A stretch of DNA of 64,000 nucleotides, taken from positions 132,399 through 196,398 of the forward strand of contig CACVBU010000766.1 of assembly GCA_902728285.1 (NCBI GenBank), given 5' to 3'. The position numbers and the translations under genes were made by a program. Of the stretch, positions 59,426 to 64,000 are shown piece after piece; the first letter of the stretch is position 1; each line of letters starts with the position of its first letter. A model generated the notes under the pieces. The model made no database searches and was not told the DNA's origin. It saw only the letters and a program-made list of their open reading frames with translations. The stretch comes from Clytia hemisphaerica (taxonomy: Eukaryota; Cnidaria; Hydrozoa; Leptothecata; Clytiidae).

Positions 59426-59714
59426 TTGTAATAAAATCCATGTTTTTACCAACAAACGGAAAAATGATTTTTGCAACATACGGCACGTCATACAGGATAT
59501 TTGTAGAGCAACATTTTTTTAGATTTTACTATATATCATAAGGTTTTGGTTTATAAAGTCTTATTTTCATTATTGATATACTGTATGTAAAAGAGAAGCA
59601 GCATTCTAAGGACGAACATCTGCGCAAATTGATAGTGATTTTTTCTGAACAGGACCTTAAGCTTATATTGCTTTATAGTTTAAAGGTTTTGTTTTTAAAT
59701 AAGTGTGATATCGT

Positions 59715-59911
59715 TTGCTTACTCATCAATTTTAATTCACAAGCTTTTTCACATTGGATTGACACGGGTTTGGAGCAATTGATCAGAAAGGGGAAGGAAA
59801 ACCATTTTTATTGCTTATATCAGAATAATACAAGAATAAGCAGACACTGTCCTGATATGTAATATGTGTCTGATATGAAACGAGAACGCTTATGTAAAAA
59901 TAAAACCTAAC
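59715..59911 (+). repeat. Dispersed repeat directly upstream of the UNC93-like gene
   Basis: Matches 5148-5356 in AP beta intron 5 in the same orientation over about 195 bp. It ends about 50 bases before the UNC93-like start codon, so it would cover the proximal promoter or 5' UTR. Confidence 0.7.
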
Positions 59912-59959
59912 TCTTTCAGCTCCCAAATTATTCTTGGGAAAGTAACAATAAACAAAAAA

Positions 59960-62900
59960 ATGAAAAAGCTTTTATTCAAAAAGACGAAAGTTAATGAAAA
60001 TGAAGAAACGAAAGACCAGCAATCACATTCCAGTTTCTTTATTTACAAGAATCTCGCTATTATCACTTTTGCTGTTTTCATCAATTTCACTGGATTTTCT
60101 GGTCTGCAGAATTTACAAAGTAGCTTACATCCTGAAATTGGTTTCATATGTCTTTGTATTCTCTATGCAGCTTTTATGGTTAGTTGTCTGTTTCTACCGA
60201 ATTTGACAGTATGGAAACTAGGTTATAAATACACTATGGTGTTAGGGATGAATGGTTATGCTACATTCTCGATGGCTCAGTTTTATCCTAAGCTATGGTT
60301 AATGGCTATTAGTGCTTGTATAGCAGGTAAGATATATTCACATTTGACATCCCTATTTCAATGACACAGGGAAGTATATTCTATAGATCAGTGAAGATAG
60401 CATGAACAGCTGTAATCTCCAAACCTCTTTTACTACTGCAAGATTGCCAAAACTTCAGTGTTTTAACATTGGGTTAAAGAGTCCAAATTGCAATTTTTGG
60501 ATTATTTGAACCCTGTGATAATCCCTGGTAAAATATTGCTTTCCAATAACCATAGATTATAACTGAACTCATAGGGTGTGCTTCTGCAATATTCTGGTCA
60601 TCAATATCCTCGATGTTAACCTTATTGGCAACGCGCCACGCCAATGACACCAAAACTGACTTCGATTCAATCAACCAGAAATTCTTTGCTATCTTTTACT
60701 TTGGTTTTCGAATGGCACATGTGATTGGAAATCTCATTTCATCAGTGGTGTTAACTAAAGGTAAGTACGGGTAAGTACATTTGATTCTCTCCTATTCGAT
60801 CTTCAAGAAATCAAAAATTACCCCAGATGAGAAGACAAGTACTGCAGTTCGAATCAGAGAAAAATTTACAATTATAAATAAGGATCGAGTTAGAGACAGT
60901 TAACTGTATTTATATATAGGAATATGATTGCAAAGTTTTACACACACCCCTGTCTCTTTATCCCACTTGATGACGAAAATCCAGTTGAAAAATTGTAAAA
61001 TCTGAATGTTGTCAAGTGTTCCAAAAGTATGCACAAGAAGCTTTGTTATTTGTTTCTTCGCATACATTCTTCAAAATTTGTACTATTTTTCTAGTTACCA
61101 AGAGTGTGGGATCACTTGGCTGAATATCACTTTTTTGAATAATAACACAAACACCATTTCACCCATAGATTCTACTACAGACAGTGTTTCAGTAAATTTC
61201 ACTCAACCAAATCTACAATGTGGAATTCAAAACTGTCCTGGACAGCTTACCCAAAACATTAACGTTACATTACCTAAAACCGACCTCACCTCATCCAACG
61301 TTCAACAGCTTTTCTACATCTATCTCGGCACTGGTATTTTCGGCGTCATCGCTGTACTACTCACGCTATCTAACCTAAAAGATCAGTCACCTGTTGCTCA
61401 CAAAACATTAAAAAGAGAGTTGGGAGCTGTGCTTGTTTTCCTTAGAAACACAACAATTTGGAAACTAAGTGTTTTGCCAATTGGTATTGGAATATCTCTT
61501 GGATTCGTTTATAGTGATTTGACAAAGGTTGATTTATTTCCTATTAATTTTCAGATATAAACATTTGAGAGATTTACATTTTTAGCTTTGATTTATCTTT
61601 GAGGCCCCTCAGTGGACCTTCAACTCATGCAGATCTTTTAAAGTGTTCACGTATTCACGCAAGATATTAGCTCGAGAACATAAAGATTTTTTCAGTTAGT
61701 TAGTTTTTACCCCCACTGGCTGAAAAGATTCTACCGGTTCTGTGAGAAGGGGATGTTATACAAACGAACTCGTTGTCTAAAAGTACATAAGATATGGCCT
61801 AACAAAATTCATCTTTCAGGCATTTGTGACATGTGCGTTTGGTGTAAATAACGTTGGTTATTCTATGATGTGTTTCGGTGCCAGTTCCTGTGTCTCTTCC
61901 TTCATTATACAAAGTATTGTTCGAAAGACTGGATCCTTTGTCATCATCCTGATTGGCTGGTTCGTTTACATGGCAACCATTGTTTGGTTGTTCTTTTGGG
62001 AGATTAGTGAGCAGCCATTATATGTTGTTTTTATCACAATATCTCTGCTTGGGTTTTCGGACGTTGCTGTTTTCTCACAAATACACGGTAAGAAGATTTT
62101 CACTTTTGTTTTCATACGTTGGCTTCTCTTGACGAGAACTTTAGGTCAAGACGCCTTATTTTTTAGCTTATATAATGCCTATAATTCTAGCTAGTAGATT
62201 TGTGTGGTAAGCTTTAAGAAGTAGGCTTTAAAGAGATTTGAAATCAAGAAATTAGTAACTGGTAAAGGACTAGAAACTAGATTGCTATTACATGGGCCCC
62301 GTCAACGTCAACTCAAAATGACTCACCGGGGCCCATGTATTAAAGGGAGCATAATCCGAGGGAATAAAGGGCATTGGCACGATCCCGGGGGGGGGGTACT
62401 TAGGCAAAAATGGGTGCTGGGTATGTGCGTGCCTTAAGGGTAGGGTTTTTCACCCTCCCAAAGTCTCTCTAAGGGTTACCAAAACAACAAAAGTCAAAAT
62501 CAGTCTCTCTAAGGGTCGGTTTTTTCACAAACTCGGGTCAAAGAAAAGTGAAAAGTCAAAAAAGTGAGAACATTTTTAAAAAAAGTGAGAAAATTTTTCA
62601 AAAATTAGAGAAATTTTTCGAAAATTGGAGAAATTCTTTTAAAAATCGAATTTCTTTGGCCCATTATAGAAATTTTTTGTGAAAAAGTCTCTTTAAGGGT
62701 TGGGTTTTTCTACACTGAGTCTCTCTAAGGGTCACCTTTTCACCAAAATTCAGTCTCTCTAAGGGTAAGGGTCCAGAGGTCTGGCACGCACATACCCGAC
62801 ACCCATCAATCCTAGTACCCCCCCCCGGGGGCACGATAGATCTAGTAAATAAGTAACTTGAAACTACTAAGGCATAGATTAGAACGAAGAGAATTGAAAT

Positions 62901-63164
62901 TCAAAATTTTCCTTTTTTTCAGGGTTTTTTGGAGTCATGTTCCCAGAGAATAAAACAGAAGTTTTCTCAGTGTTCAAGGTCTTCAATTCATTAGGTCAAG
63001 CTTCTTATTTTGCATATGGAAACCACCTTTGTATTCGAACCAAACTTTTCATTGTGATTGCTTTCTACCTGGTTGGTATCTGTTTATACGCACATGTGTA
63101 TCGTGGATTTACAAAGGATATTAAAAAGCCAAAGGATATTGAAATGGAGCCCATAAATTCGTAA
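59960..63164 (+). CDS. UNC93A-like: UNC93-like multi-pass membrane protein (5 exons, complete)
   Basis: Five exons: 59960-60326, 60575-60770, 61095-61527, 61820-62087, 62923-63164, joined in frame (501 aa). The family has the major facilitator fold; members are linked to ion-channel regulation (C. elegans unc-93) and receptor traffic (vertebrate UNC93B1), so the transport role here is open. Family signs: GLQNLQSSL after the first membrane segment, FLPNLTVWKLGYKY, YFGFR...VIGNLISS, CGIQNCPG in the long N-glycosylation-rich loop, the GFVYSDLTKAFVTCAFGVNNVGY region and a C-terminal GYN-type helix. Exon 2 has two donors 10 bases apart (GTAAGT at 60761 and 60771); only the second keeps the frame. 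The short cytoplasmic N-terminus begins MKKLLFKKTK. Intron 4 carries a MITE. Confidence 0.93.
62384..62829. mobile_element. MITE of the CCCGGG-polyG family in UNC93-like intron 4
   Basis: Begins CCCGGGG with a G run and TACTTAGGCAAAAATGGG. Ends CCTAGTACC with a C run and GGG. GGCACGAT flanks both sides exactly (62376-62383, 62830-62837). The phrase AGTCTCTCTAAGGGT recurs about six times inside. It is the largest copy seen (446 bp). Confidence 0.9.
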
Positions 63165-64000
63165 AATATTTAGCATATTTATGCAAGAGCAAAAGCCTCG
63201 ATGTATGTTTTTATGTTTTGCTTTATAATCATTTATGAAAATCTTGTCTCTTTGAGACGCTTATCTCAGTGACTTTTTCTTTTCCTGGAAAAAAAATCCT
63301 GCTTCATTTTTGGGATCTTTCCGCTGTTTTTCAGGACATGATATTATATATTTTTTGCTCCCTAATGCATAGAAACGTAACGGCTTGACCCGCTTAACAC
63401 ACCCCTTTCTCACAGACCCAGTGAGATTTTATCAGCCAGTGGGGGCAAAAATAATAGACCAAAACTCGACGATGGGCATTGATATTCTCATGTTTTTTAT
63501 GGCTGGGTATTAGAATTCCAATGTTTTCTAGCCAGAAAATTCAGTGGGGATGGTAAAAAATAGCACAATATTTTGCAGTGAGGATTTGCTGATTATTTTC
63601 AGCGGGGGACAAACATTAGAGTAAAATTTTCAACTTTTGGGACGATATTTTGGCTAACATTTTTCCAGTGGGAAGGGTTCCAGTGCAGTGGGTCTGTCAG
63701 AAGGAAGTATCTTAACAGAAGTTGAAGCTACTTTTGTACCTACCCAGAGTTATGGTTTTATTCCATTGTAAAGTGGCATGAAGAATGTCTTGCCAGAAAT
63801 GAGAAAGTTTACCGATTTTGTGGTACCGTGCTTATCTAAAACAATAAAAAAGTTCCCTAAACAATCAAAGACGCCAGATGACAAAAATTTGGATAATGCT
63901 GTGTTCCTGTTACAACCACTTTGAAAAACCAAGCAGGCGATTTATCCATGAAAGACTTCTTGCAGAGTATATTTTTTAACCGGTCAGCCTGGTTCGTCTC
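63165..64000. other. Non-coding 3' flank with a CACCCC-type element
   Basis: 63397-63705 starts ACACACCCCTTTCTCACAGA and ends GTGGGTCTGTCAGAAGG, with AGTGGG phrases between, and belongs to the family of 22150-22445. No gene is recognised in the last 300 bases. No close AATAAA for the UNC93-like gene was found. Confidence 0.5.

Larger units (their letters stand above)
49433..59492. mobile_element. About 10-kb foldback-like element with tandem-repeat arms
   Basis: The left end TATGACGTGCCGTATGTTGC and the following ~65 bp are repeated in reverse complement at the right end (to 59492). Each is followed inwards by a tandem array of a 22-23 bp unit in mirrored orientation. Six bases, CAGGAT, flank both sides (49427-49432, 59493-59498). 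An alternative reading gives the 8-bp TACAGGAT. Long inverted repeats made of short tandem subrepeats are the known architecture of foldback elements. The interior has no recognisable own transposase and holds satellite-like DNA and several nested transposons. Confidence 0.82.

Noticed and set aside
61006-61094. Extended start of UNC93-like exon 3 (open frame from 61006)
   Set aside because: The strong TTTTTCTAG acceptor at 61086-61094 plus frame agreement with the exon-2 donor at 60771 marks the exon start at 61095. The upstream part is intron.

Overview
This is a eukaryotic, almost certainly animal, nuclear window: AT-rich, intron-dense, with GT-AG introns of about 0.2 to 2.4 kb and a very heavy load of short inverted-repeat transposons. 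The AP beta gene is of clear metazoan type. The genome looks like a non-model invertebrate, and a cnidarian or other early-branching animal is plausible, but the sequence alone does not fix the species.

Layout, left to right. 1-2931: repeats, a tRNA-like sequence and non-coding DNA. 2942-14422 (+): a complete 20-exon gene for the beta subunit of clathrin adaptor AP-1/AP-2 (about 962 aa), with several MITE-type elements and a hairpin in its introns. 15404-42545 (+): three tandem paralogues with an identical 7-exon plan (425, 423 and 440 aa). Each encodes a signal peptide, a PAN/Apple-like domain, a cysteine-containing middle region I do not recognise, and a C-terminal PA14-like domain. Copies 1 and 2 are nearly identical at both ends but strongly diverged in the middle. 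42546-59959: a transposon-dominated stretch with a LINE reverse-transcriptase remnant, a 1.5 kb inverted-repeat element, a 685 bp palindrome carrying CRE-like sites, and a roughly 10 kb foldback-like element (49433-59492) whose arms are tandem arrays of a 22-23 bp unit. Nested in it are a TA-flanked inverted-repeat element, a MULE-type element with tandem-repeat termini, and a smaller MITE. 59960-63164 (+): a complete 5-exon UNC93-like membrane protein gene (about 501 aa). 63165-64000: non-coding with one more dispersed element.

The genes do not form a pathway. AP beta serves clathrin-coated vesicle traffic, UNC93-like is a 12-TM-type membrane protein of the major facilitator fold, and the tandem trio are predicted secreted proteins. 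The most interesting material is the mosaic conservation of the tandem trio, and a recurrent theme in the repeats: many elements have bodies or termini built from a short phrase repeated at intervals, different in each family.

All gene models come from reading splice sites, frame continuity and family conservation by eye. No search, alignment software or transcript data was used.
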